Below, in pieces: positions 27,475 through 38,900 of a DNA stretch of 64,000 bases. Location of the stretch: assembly GCA_037783415.1 (NCBI GenBank), contig JAZGTN010000074.1:1-64000 (forward strand), given 5' to 3'. The translations under genes and the position numbers were made by a program. The first letter of the stretch is position 1. Each line of letters begins with the position of its first letter. The notes below the pieces were generated by a model, which saw only the letters and a program-made list of their open reading frames with translations, was not told the origin of the DNA and did not search any database. The DNA comes from Leptasterias polaris (lineage: Eukaryota; Echinodermata; Asteroidea; Forcipulatida; Asteriidae).

Positions 27475-28367
27475 TGTCACGTTTGGTTGAGATTTATTCT
27501 CAAGCAAAAGTAAAAAGTTTTACTTTCGATTGACCCGTAGTTAAAAAAACAAGTGGCTGTGTAAACATACACTGTGATTACAATTATAGTAATGTTTAGC
27601 CTTTAGACTTATTGGTTGGTTAATACATAGACTCATTGGTTGGTTAATACCTCTGATGTCAAAAGAATAGGAATCGAATTTAATAATTAGCAACACGGGT
27701 AATTGCAAGGTACGCTGCACACCTTACAAGCAACCCACCACTGTTAAAAAGAAGCAATTTTCACCCAAAATATTTATTCTAATAAAACCTAAACAGAAAC
27801 GTTTAAAGAGGTTGCAAGATGTTTAACAATAAGTTATTTGGTTTATACACTAAATGCATTGGGCCTGCTTTCTGTGATGTTCTGCGCTTTTATGACACCA
27901 TGTAAAGGAGTGATTTCTAATGGACCGTAAAGAGCGGACTTCTACTGTCGGGAGCCACTTAATTGGGCCCTTAATTTTCGCCCTTAATTGGGCCCTTAAT
28001 TTTCGCCATGTTTTATCCATGTAATATAATCGCTAGTTTGTTGTCTAAATTATTGTTAGAGTTGTACGTGTTGAGGAAATCACTGTATGGAAAAGGTAGC
28101 CCAAACATTTTCAGCTTCAGAAATAAACTCAGAAGTTATTACATTTCTATAGGTTCCCACTTTGTGTAATTATTTGCTATGCACATCCCCATGATGTATT
28201 GACCAATCACAGCTGCCCTGGTACCAAAAGCCTCTGTAGTGTGCCCAGTAAAACAACTGCTTTAATAGAAAACAAACAACTTTTAAAACCACAAATAACA
28301 CAAAATCGGAATTCATTGTCCCAAAGCCCTCGTAATGTGCCAAGAACGCTGCCGTGCTGAGAGGGGT

Positions 28368-28388
28368 GGGGGGGGGGGGGGGGGGGGG
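28368..28388. repeat. Poly-G tract, 21 nt
   Basis: Uninterrupted G run after GAGAGGGGT. Confidence 0.95.
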
Positions 28389-29177
28389 TTACTTTTTCGT
28401 TGGCTTCTACCATGGTGTGTACAATATCAGGCTGACTTCGGTGAATCATATATGATGCGTCAGACCCAATAAAACATCTGCTATTAAGATATACAAATCC
28501 TTAAAATCCTTAAAATACAACTATACAACCATATAGAGGGCTTCAGCTTGCCTTGTCTTGCTTTTATTTTGCTCTGATTTATGGCTCGCAAAATCGGCCA
28601 AAATCGTTTTTTAAATGTGCCATCTCCCTTTGCTTCTCACATCCTAGCTCTAAATGAATTTCTGCATACCTGGGTTTGTGTTGATGTGCTGTTTTTTGTC
28701 TGATTTGATGACAAATTTGACTTCTTCCTGCATTCAACATTTTTTGAAAACCACTGGATCAACATGGTGTCCGTCGAACTTTCACATGCACATCGAATAC
28801 GACTGTTAGCATTCATCACCATCGTCATCTTCATTTTGCTGAACTTTGGAACTTTGGCGTAAGTGTTTTCAGCAGTTCATGTTCTGCCTCATATTCTTCA
28901 TATGAACCCTGGAATTCTGCACATGAACCACTATATATCCAGAGTCTGCCGTCGTTAAAGGGCAGCAGTTTTATAAGCCCCATAAGAACCAATAACATAA
29001 ATATAATCAGCAGGAGTTGTAACTTTTTAATAAAAATACGGCTGGCTCATGCTTTTGGAACAACATCCCGTCTTCGCTGGCACTGGAGACGTACTTTTCA
29101 TGGTTGCCCCCGACTACGCTATCGGAATCATGATTCAACATTTACGTGCTGTGTACACAGTCTTCTTTCCATTGCTG

Positions 29178-29295
29178 GAGATGTCCACCCCAATCCGGGA
29201 CCTAACTATAAGCACCCCTGTGGCACCTGTAGCAAACCGGTTAAATCTAACCAACATGGGCTTTTATGTTCCAGCTGTGGGGCGTGGTTTCACAC
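29178..29295 (+). pseudogene. 2A-like motif and PHD-like zinc finger of the LINE
   Basis: One frame reads LLSIAGDVHPNPGP followed by C-x2-C...LLCSSCGAWFHTK, then a TGA stop where the next cysteine-containing stretch should start. NPGP preceded by a hydrophobic stretch is the form of 2A/2A-like sequences known in APE-type LINEs. H replaces the usual E of D-x-E-x-NPGP. Confidence 0.65.
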
Positions 29296-29439
29296 CAAAT
29301 GACAGGGTGTCTCTCTGTCAGAATACCGCAGACTTTATTCTTGCCCCGATGAGCCGTGGACTTGCCCTCATTGTTCCCTCCCAGTGTTCTCAGATTCCTA
29401 TTTTGGTGTCAGTCTTAAATCTTCAATGGGCTCTGTGTC

Positions 29440-30115
29440 ATCTGGAATGGGGCCGGTGGCCGGTAATCACTGCATTTTATTTAACGCCCGGAGCATTAAG
29501 AACAAACTGGCTGAACTAGAATCTCTTCTGGAGTCCACCAATATCAGTCTGTTTGGAATTACAGAAACGTGGTTGGACTCATCGATACCTGACGGAGCTA
29601 TTAGCGCCAATCATAATCATCTTTAGGAAGGACCGTAACGCAAGAGGAGGTGGTGTCCTGTTGGGAGTTTCACCCGAACTGCACCCTATTGCAATCTGTC
29701 GTCCAACTCTGAATGATCTTGAGTGCATCTTTGTGTCCTGTACCATAAAGAATGACCCTTGGCTGTGTGGTGTGTACTATCGTCCACCTAATGATGCAAA
29801 CTCTCTAGACTTGCTTGAGAATGCCCTACTTTCATTGGACACTAGTCGGTTTGTAAACATTATATTGATGGGTGATTTTAATGTGAACTGGTGTGAAAAT
29901 AATGGTTCTCATCACTTATTACCTTATTTAAAAAATATAACGGGGGGTGTCGGGCTTCATCAGATTGTTTCTAAACCTACTCGGGTTGTGCTAAATGGCA
30001 CCAGTACTGTTCTTGACCATGTATTTACTACTCAACCTCACCAACTGACTCATGTTAATGTTTTGGACCCTTTCTCCACATCAGACCATTCATTGATTAG
30101 TTTTAACATTCAGGG
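29440..30115 (+). pseudogene. LINE AP endonuclease domain, one frame break
   Basis: Conserved endonuclease motifs are present: ILFNARSIKNKLAELES, FGITETWLD (catalytic E), GGGVLLGV, ILMGDFNVNW (D and N) and TSDHSLISF (final SDH). The frame changes near 29620. Confidence 0.85.
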
Positions 30116-30319
30116 TTTGTCTGGAACCATGCCTAGGTTGTCTCATTCTCGTTATAGTTATTCTAAGTGCGATGTTGTTCTTTTGAGTGAACTCGTTAGG
30201 CGTTCCTCTTGGGAAAGCATTTATTACAGTAACGATGTTGACACGGCGTGGGCATGCTTTCTTGATCTCTTTATGTCATGTATTGATGAGAGCATTCCTC
30301 GTTATACTAATCGAAAACG

Positions 30320-30925
30320 TAGAAAGCCCTGGATCACTAATGAGATTAGAAGGCTTGTTACCAAGAAGCGTCAAATGCTATGTTAAATTTCTTGCTTGTA
30401 GGAATGATCAACAGAATAGTTCCACCCTATGGAAACAATATCGTTCCTTGAGAAACAAAGTTAGGAACAAGACAAAAGCTACCAGAGCTCAATACATTCA
30501 TCACTTGCTGACATTGAAAGATAATGGTAAACGTTTTTGGTCTTATATCAAAACCAAGCGTACTGTCGCCCAGGTGAGGTCATTTAAGATTGATGATGTC
30601 ATGTCATGTAATTCTCAGAATATAGCCGACACTTTTAATATTAAGTTTGCTGCTCATTTTACAGACTCTCTTAGTACACTGAGTGCCAGACGGGAGTACT
30701 TGCTCATGTAATTTGTCTGTATGCAGCTCTTGTTTGGTAACCGGGGTTATTTTCCACCGTCACTTCTGAGTCTCATCAATGTTAATAACAGACATTCTGA
30801 TTCTAGGTTAACTTTTCACCACCTGTTTGCTCGCACAGATACATTTTTAAATTTATTTGTATTTAAAAATACTCTATGCCATGTCTTTTTATCAGAAACT
30901 GGAGCTCTTATCCGGTTAACGTTGT
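30320..30925 (+). pseudogene. LINE ORF2 linker joined to its C-terminus
   Basis: RRKPWITNEIRRLVTKKRQM, WKQYRSLRNKVRN and GKRFWSYIKTKR are the standard stretch between endonuclease and RT. It runs to FAAHFTDSL near 30670. Next comes a segment with FARTDTFLNLF, typical of the very end of ORF2. Roughly 1.5 kb of RT is missing. Confidence 0.75.
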
Positions 30926-31759
30926 AGATAGGTTTACGTGTGCCCCATTGTCAATTTTTTTTAGTGAACTTAAAAATCACCTTAATTTTAACTTTTAACT
31001 TTAACTGAAATTACCTTTTTAACTTTTAACTTTTACTGAATCGGCTTTGTCCTGGTTTCCATCGTGTCCGTCTGCTTCTTGTGTTCGTCTGTTCTCTGTT
31101 TTTTCTTGGTCTACGTGTGTTTCTTGTTTTGGCTGTCATTGTCGCTGTTTTTGAGGGTCGGAGTGACACACCTCTGTGGTGATAGTGTTTTATTTCACTT
31201 TTGTCTTTCTCCTAGGCAGCCCTTTTGTTTTGCCTGTTTTCCCTGGTTTGTTGTTATTTTATTTGTTGTGTTCCCTTTTTGTGTGCTCTATCTTTGCCTT
31301 GCTTATTTGGTATGTTTTCACTTAAAATTGTATCCATGCTGTATATTGGGGTGGGGCGGGTTATTTAATTTGTATTCTTTTTTTATCTTGCTTTTTGTGA
31401 TATTTTGCTTGTATTGTTCTTATGCCTGAATAAAGTATTATTGTTATTATAACTACCGGTAGCTTAACAAAGAAAACAAACAACCACTAAAAGCACAAAT
31501 TACACACAATTTGAGTTTATTGCCCAAAATCAACGAAATAAATTAGAAAATCTATTTGTGACAAAATGAAAAGACAATTAGACCCATCAACCAAAAATAC
31601 AGGCAACTACAAAAGGCTATTAACTGATCAATAAAACAGGGTTTCATTAATAAAAGAAATAAAATCCGGTTAAAGTCACCCACAGTGAACTATATAAGTA
31701 TACAAGAAACTTGATTATAAATGTAAAATGAAATCATTGTTAAGGAAAACGTGAAAATC

Positions 31760-32215
31760 GAAGATGGTTACAGTTCTCTCTAATTCATGATTTTTAAAAA
31801 CAAAATATGCAACAAGTGACGAGACTGTGCTCCTGGTTTCAGGAAACGATATTTTTTGACACAATTTCGGAAAACTAACATTGAGTTTGAATTGATTTGT
31901 CCGAGCTTTGCCAAGTAAATCAAGATGTCTGGAATTAACAGTAAGTTACACATCGCACGTAGTTTAGGCAACAAAAGACATTATTTAAATAATCCCTACA
32001 GGTTCGTAAGTCCCATCGCTCTGATACGGTCCTCATGATTGTTCCAGGAAACCATGCTTCACGATGGCTCGACATGCTCTTCGTTGTGTTTGATTGCAGT
32101 TGTGATAGGCCTATATGTGTTTCATACTTTAAAAAAACACCAACCGGAGAGCAGAAATCTAGGATGGGTAAAACCAAAGTCTTGTAGGTGGAGTGTAACA
32201 CCAGAGCTCTATAGA
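31760..32215 (-). pseudogene. LINE ORF2 3' fragment
   Basis: The minus-strand translation contains STYKTLVLPILDFCSPV and LSQLQSNTTKSM, the end of a non-LTR RT (LYxxLVLPILDYCSPVW...L..VQ...T). RWDLRTCRDYLN and a further decayed stretch follow. Independent of the 29-31 kb LINE (opposite strand). Confidence 0.65.
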
Positions 32216-32715
32216 GGTCATTCCATCCACAATTACACGAATGGGGCCAATCACTCTATTACACTACGATACAGTATCCTTAAGAACATAATCGGTTACG
32301 TTAATACACAATGCCCTTAAAAAATAGTTACATACAATCAATATAGTTTTAAAAAATACATGAAATTGCATATCAGTCTAAATTAATTTTTTGTACATAT
32401 CATTCTTACTGAAGGTTGTGCTTCTTTGTCCCAGGATTGGTTGCTCCCAAGCACCATTTTTTTCGCCTAATTACCATTCTATTCGCCCAATTACCATTTT
32501 ATTGCCCAATCTCAGAATGACGACATCTTGAAAGTATAGGATATTCGCCCAATCCCCATTTTTTTTTCTTTTTCCAATCACAATTCTTCTCGCCCTATCA
32601 TGATCACTATTCTTCGCAACTAAGGAAATGGAAAAAATTTGCGAATGAAGGGGCCATCAAAGGGAGCTGTGGCGGTGTGTAACACAACATGATATGGTGT
32701 GCCTAGTGAGTTGGT

Positions 32716-32928
32716 TCATGGTGTGGTGAGAAAAGCAAATCTTGCTTTAAGTAGGAGGTGATCTGATGGAAAGCTCAGGTTGGGACAAGCATGAAACGGA
32801 AGGATGGAGTCTTCATCAACCATCTTCAGCACGTCATTACAATGCAATGCGTCTGAGCTAAACCAAATGTAATCAAGAGTCGCAATGTACTTCTCCGATC
32901 CGTACGTTTCAGGATCAGTTCGGTAGAC
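32716..32928 (-). CDS. EEP nuclease last exon
   Basis: 70 residues and stop. Contains EKYIATLDYIWFSSDALHCN and PNLSFPSDHLLLKARF, the last two catalytic motifs (D in LDYIW, H in SDH). The acceptor is TCCTCAG. Confidence 0.9.
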   Translation of the reverse strand, partial: VYRTDPETYGSEKYIATLDYIWFSSDALHCNDVLKMVDEDSILPFHACPNLSFPSDHLLLKARFAFLTTP

Positions 32929-35900
32929 CTGAGGACAGAACAAATAATCAAACCAAACTATGTCACAAGTTATTAATTTGGGTGGGTTGAACAAAGAGAA
33001 ATTGACTATAGTGGGATTTGAACTAAATTATTATTTCAAAGCAACTAGCACAGACAAAATGCGGAGACTTTTGGTCCTAGGTTTGAGTCCCGCTGTAGAC
33101 CATTTTGTCTTTATTTCCATCAAAATGATTAAAACTACGGAAGTCACAAGGGCACGGAGATATAGAAACAACGACTGGAGAAATAAAGGCTGTTTGACAG
33201 CATTCGATAAGAAAGAAGCGAATTATGCTTGATGCAACCTGTCAAATAAGTCTCGACCTGAGGTGGCAGAACCCGTTACCTTAGGGTGAGTAGGACTTGC
33301 ATCAAACAGCATCTGAACAGCATCACTGGGACGATCTCTCTTGGGAGTCTGGTAATAACCAGATGAGTCTTCATAGCAGGAGAATGACAGCTCATGACCC
33401 TATGTGAGAACCCAAATAATGTAAAACCAATATGTTTATCCTAAGCATGATGGTTGGGGTTAGACTGTGAGGATACATGATGTATAAGTGAAGACATAGC
33501 CCCATGAATATGGCCAATCCACTTCCTTTCCTTGGCCCTATAGCACCATTGCAATCCTATTTTTGTGCCCGATCTAATTTAAAATCCGGATTTTGAAACT
33601 TACCGGTCGAATGCAACTGTACTTGTAGAAAGCCCTAATGCTGAATTGTTTTTTAAAAACATCACAGATCTTTTTGGAAAATTGTTTGCTTTTTGATTTG
33701 CGAGTGTGACTTTTTTCCACATATTATATTAACTTGCGTGAACACCTTTGTCAGGTTCCCTCAACAATCCACAACAGTTAGACGATCAACTGCTGATATT
33801 TAATGGGGACCAGACTGATTTACTCAGCGCGCCGAGCGCAATCAAGGTTTTGTGAAGTATGTGTAATGCGGTGCGCATCTCACGCCCGTCTGAGCAAAGA
33901 TATATTATGCTCAGCGCGTTATGTAAATCAGTCTGGTCCCCATTAGATCGTATAAATGTTCTGAAATTGTTCAGGGAACCTGACTAGTATGGTTCTCGCG
34001 CAAGTTGTTAATACGTGATCACAAAATTCACACTCGTAACTCGAAAGGAAATCAGTTTTCCCCCAAAATCCGTGATGTTAAAAACGTTTAGCATGACGGC
34101 TTTCTACAAGATAGTAGGCCTACAGTAGCATTCGATCGGTAAGTTTCATAACCCGGATTAAAAATTACATCGGGCACAAAAATAGGATTGCAGTGGTGTT
34201 AGGCCCGATTGGCAAGGATACGAACGAAGTGGATTTGGCCTATGGGGCTAGTGAAGACATGGCATCGTATAATCATGGAGTCTCACACTGTTCAGAAAAT
34301 TACCGATTCTTTTAGTATTCAAGAAAGAGGGTAAATATCCATTGTGTTTCTTTCAAACTAGTAAAGTATCAATTGTGCAGATAGTACACCTATGCAGGGC
34401 TGGGGGAGGGGGGCTAGGCCTACCCTCACCTTATCGTACATATTGTTGCTCGATCGCGCTGTCACTGAAGACAAGCACAACTTGTTCTTATCACTATGTG
34501 ATATTAAGTATGTGAAAACTAATGGACAAAGTGACCCTACTTGATTAATTATATTAAAAATTGCACTATCGTTTGTCTCACCCAACAGTTTGTTTGTCCC
34601 TGAAAAAGTATTAATTGTAGCCTGCGTTTTGATTTAATAACTCAGGAAGGCTGATTCAAATCAATAACTCCCAAAATTGGTTAAACAAAATTGGTTAAAG
34701 TGGTCAGATATTGCATTAGCATCTAGAATTCTAACTGTTTCGGAGCATTTAAGCGGGCCCCGGAACCGGCCCATGCCGTTAGGGCTTTCGCGTAACGCTC
34801 TCGTAGGCGCCACAAATTGCATTCACCATTTGCTGCTTGGTACATTTTCACGACCCCCCCCCCCCCCCCCCCCCCCGTTTGTAAAATCCTGGATCCACCC
34901 CTGTAGAGGTCATACACTTGTGATGTCACATTTTAACATAATATGTTTACAACGATATATTGTGGTATTTTGAGTCCCGTCATACTTAACCTAGGCCTTA
35001 ACTTACCAGCATTACTTCATATGCACTCCTTAGGCTTGTCGATGGATGTGTGAAACGATCTTTGAATATATCCATCAAAGACAGAACCTGCAAAGTACCA
35101 TCACTGTAGTTCAGTGTCATTGACAAGATCAACAGTTTCACTAACGGCCTAACATAACGATTTTTGTTCATGCTATAAATATAAGTGTTTTGTACGGAAG
35201 TGTGTAAAGGACATTGTATAAAATTAAAAAATTAAAATAAAAAAATCCGCCCGGGCGGATTACTATTTCCCCCGGGCGGATTACTATTTCCCCCGGGCGG
35301 ATTACTAATTCGCCCGGGCGGATTATTTCGCCTGGGCGGATTACTAATTCACCTGGGCGAACAGCAGCGTAGCCACCGGGGTGGGTGGGGGGGGGGGGGG
35401 GGGGGGGGTGGTCACGTGCCCTACACAAAATTGCAGTGTCTCCTCCCCCCGAAAACAATCGTGATAGTACTGACAAAAAAAGGAAAGAAGAAAAATAAGC
35501 TGAATCACATAATGAACACGTTAGCTCAGGATAGTAACCGGCCCGGTCGAAATAGTAATCCGCCCGGGCGAATTAGTAATCCGGGCGGAAAAGCATGTGG
35601 AAAACTTGCGCGCATTTGCTAAATGGCCCCCAGCGGCGCACGCTACAACACGGGAAATCGGTGACTCAATAACGCCAAAATGGCAAACTTTCTTACATAC
35701 ACAAAAATTGAATAGGTGTTTCACACCGTCTCGTTCGGAAATTAAAACTTTAATTTCTTCCCTTTAGAAACATATAAAAATTGAAATAGATAACTTTGGA
35801 GAAAATAGGGCTTTTTTCATTTCAAATACGGGATACAAGCTTACATCAGCATTTCCTATGGAGGTCAACACGAATTTGGCAGCACTTCCTCCGGGTTCAC

Positions 35901-38900
35901 TCACTAAACAGAACGGCAAAATTGTTTACGACATCGCACAGACCCATCTCGCACGCCAAAATAAACTATGGACAATTCTCTTTCCGTCTATGTAACACAA
36001 TTTTTGGCCTAGAGGAAAGGACGGCTTTTTTCGTCCAATTATAAGGAGTTTTCTTTGTTTTTAGGTGACCTTTATAATGTATGCAAAGCTGCCTTAGTCT
36101 GGTTCCGCAGTTCTCTCACCCACACGCTGTGAACGCTATCATTGAAGCGGGAACTAGATCTGTCAAGTACGCTTCCTGTACACGTTGCAAGAAACGAAGT
36201 AGAAACCGCATTATGTTCTCTGAGTTTTTCGCTTTGTACGCCGAATTATCACATCCAGGAGTTATAAGTAGAAGATATTAATGTTATTCATCAGCTACTC
36301 TTATATTGGTATAAAAACCCTGTCCTTGCCAAAGTACGTTTTTGTAGCAGTAGTTGGACGGTACTTTGTGATCGGATCACAACATTACGTTGAATAGGGG
36401 TGACATACTACACAACAGTCAAGAGGAGTACCTTCACAATTAAGGTTCATAAACAAGATGTTTTTTTATATAAATCTGTTAAGTTAATCGTTCTCACTAA
36501 AGGTCAATTATTTGCCAACAATTGTTTTGTTTTTCTGTGCCATTTTATAAGCCCCCTATGCCATTTTTAGCCAACATTGGTTTATGTTGAAGAACTTAAT
36601 CAAAAGACATGTAGTTGTGTGAACAATTTAGATTTTGTTTTGTTCACTCATGGAGGAAGGAAGGTTTATAAATGAACACTATCTCGTGTAATATAGTGAA
36701 CCAAAACTGATTTTACAAAAATCAACTAAAAAAAGTCATTGCCGGTGTTTCAAAAAGTAAAGTTTTCTACGGTTTATTGGCAGATGTGTTTTATATTTTC
36801 TTATTCTGTATGTGTTTTGTAATTTTGTGGGAGAGAGAGTGTTTTATTCAATAAATTTTCCTGAAGTTGAATAATTTTAAATGTAAGACATGGTATGGAG
36901 TCATCCTGTTGTTTGTTGTTTATGTGGCCAGTGTTCCACTCCCCCATTGAATAGAATGGTTTAGTCCACTGACCTGCTGAGTTAGATTGAGTGGGTGATA
37001 AGTATGCACGGTCACCAGGTCAGTGCACTCACACTAAGCTGCTACACAGAGCGGCTTAATGTTTTCTGCTCGAAATATGGTCAAAGTTTTCCATATTTTT
37101 ATTTTTACCATGTCCTTTACACACTTCCGTAGTTTTGTACGTACGTCGTTGAAATTATCAATAAAATGACAAGGAGACAGTTGTATCGTTTGCTTCTATA
37201 CTCTCGGGTTCTATTCACGTGGTAAAAACAAGCCAACAACCGAGCTCCCGTACAACGAGATCTCGCGTGAAACAATGACCTCATATTCTATATTCATTAA
37301 GGCTGCATACACCGAGTACAATCCAAAGTGAAATTTCCCCGCAAATAATACTGGATTAACCGAACGACCTTGCAGGGTCGTAGCTGTGCGATAAGGCCAT
37401 TCAAGACTGCTCACAACTCTTTTATTCCCCTTATATAGGCCTACCTTTCCATTAAAACCACCCTAAAAGTTGAAAACAAATCTAAGTCGCTCATTGGTTG
37501 AACATCTCATTAATCAGATAGCCTGTTTAGCGCCCTCTTTAGTTTTATCTACAACCGAACCGCTGTAGTGTTGGGAACATGGGGGTCGAACATGGGGGTT
37601 GATGTCGACGTTCAGTCGCTGATGGGAGGGAAGGGGTGGACTTCGTGTTTGGAGTGAGGGTGGACAGGGTGATTGTCTTCAAGAGAGCATTGACCTAAGG
37701 AGTCTGAAGACGCAAATGGAAAATGAGGGGCATAATGTTAAGTTCATTATTGAGAGGTCGGGAAAGTAAAAATAGTCTATTATCTATGGTCTAATTAACC
37801 TATTTCTCTGGCAACTAAAGCAGGAATTACGAGTTTATCTCAGGGTTGAGTTCAGTTGACCCCCCCCCCCCACCCCCCCCCCCCCCCCCCCGTTTAAGTG
37901 TTTTGGGGTAACCACCCCACAATTTGTCGCTGCTCTACAGTATTACACCTTTACAATAAGTGGAAAAAGAAACATACTGACAAATACTTTATTGAATTCA
38001 TTAACGGATGAATCAACATTTAATAAAATGTTCACACAGATAAAATAAAGAAGACTTCCATATAATAAATCTTTTTTGTTACATATTTATCAACATTTAT
38101 ACTTGATTTATTAGTAAACAAAAAATAATCAAGTTATACATTACAAGGGAAACTGACTGTAAATGTTTAAATGATTAGGGGATGAACAACAAAAAACTAC
38201 TAGAGTGGGATTTGAACCCATGACCTCCAGTCTAGCGTGCCGGGGCTCTACCAACCTAGCTAACTCTCCCTATGTTGACAGTCTCCAAGACAGTCTTCAA
38301 ATGGAGACCGTCAACATAGGACTAGATAGCTAGGTTGGTAGAGCTTGGGCATGTCAAACTAGAGGTCGTTGGTTCGAATCGCACTCTAGTCACATTTTCT
38401 TTTTTATTCAAAAATCATTTGAAAAATAAATTGCATAATGTACACTTGAAGTATTTACAAGTTACTAATAAATAAAGTCTAGCAAACATCAAACAAACAC
38501 GATACGAGACGAAAAAAACAACAGCAAATGGTGATGAGTTTAAACTGTCAGACAGACCATGTATAAAAACTCACACATTAAACTGATGGTCAACCGACCA
38601 CAGCTTCAAAATCCAAATTTGTCTTTAAAATAAAACAACACCTGGTGAAACGATTTCACTGGCACTGAGCGGTTGGATGCTAAAGAAGCAATTAGAAGAT
38701 GGATCATAATCTGCCTAAGTTGTTACCTACAACAAGTAAACCTTCACTACCCAGAGCCTCATCAATGTCTTCATTTCAAGTCACATGTACCCCAGCCAAT
38801 AAGTATTTACAGTCAAGTGAGTTATTGTGTAGGAACTTGGAACAATTTGAGGTCTGCAAATAATGTCTATTCTAACGCATGGAACTTTATTTACAATTTT

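Larger units (their letters stand above)
29040..31450 (+). mobile_element. CR1/L2-like LINE with reverse transcriptase deleted
   Basis: Order: a short N-terminal region with a 2A-like motif and a zinc finger (29130-29300), an AP endonuclease (29440-30115), the linker that normally precedes RT (30320-30690), then directly the last residues of ORF2 (30730-30925). The whole RT palm is absent. A T-rich 3' tail ends in AATAAAGTATTATTGTTATTAT (31429-31450), resembling the short tandem 3' ends of CR1/L2 elements. Several frame shifts show it is dead. Confidence 0.8.

Noticed and set aside
31064..31429. 121-codon hydrophobic ORF
   Set aside because: It lies in the T-rich 3' region of the LINE. Its Phe/Leu/Cys-rich translation comes from T-richness.
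38320..38391. Functional tRNA-Asp gene
   Set aside because: Anticodon and T stems do not pair, and it belongs to a repeated palindromic module.
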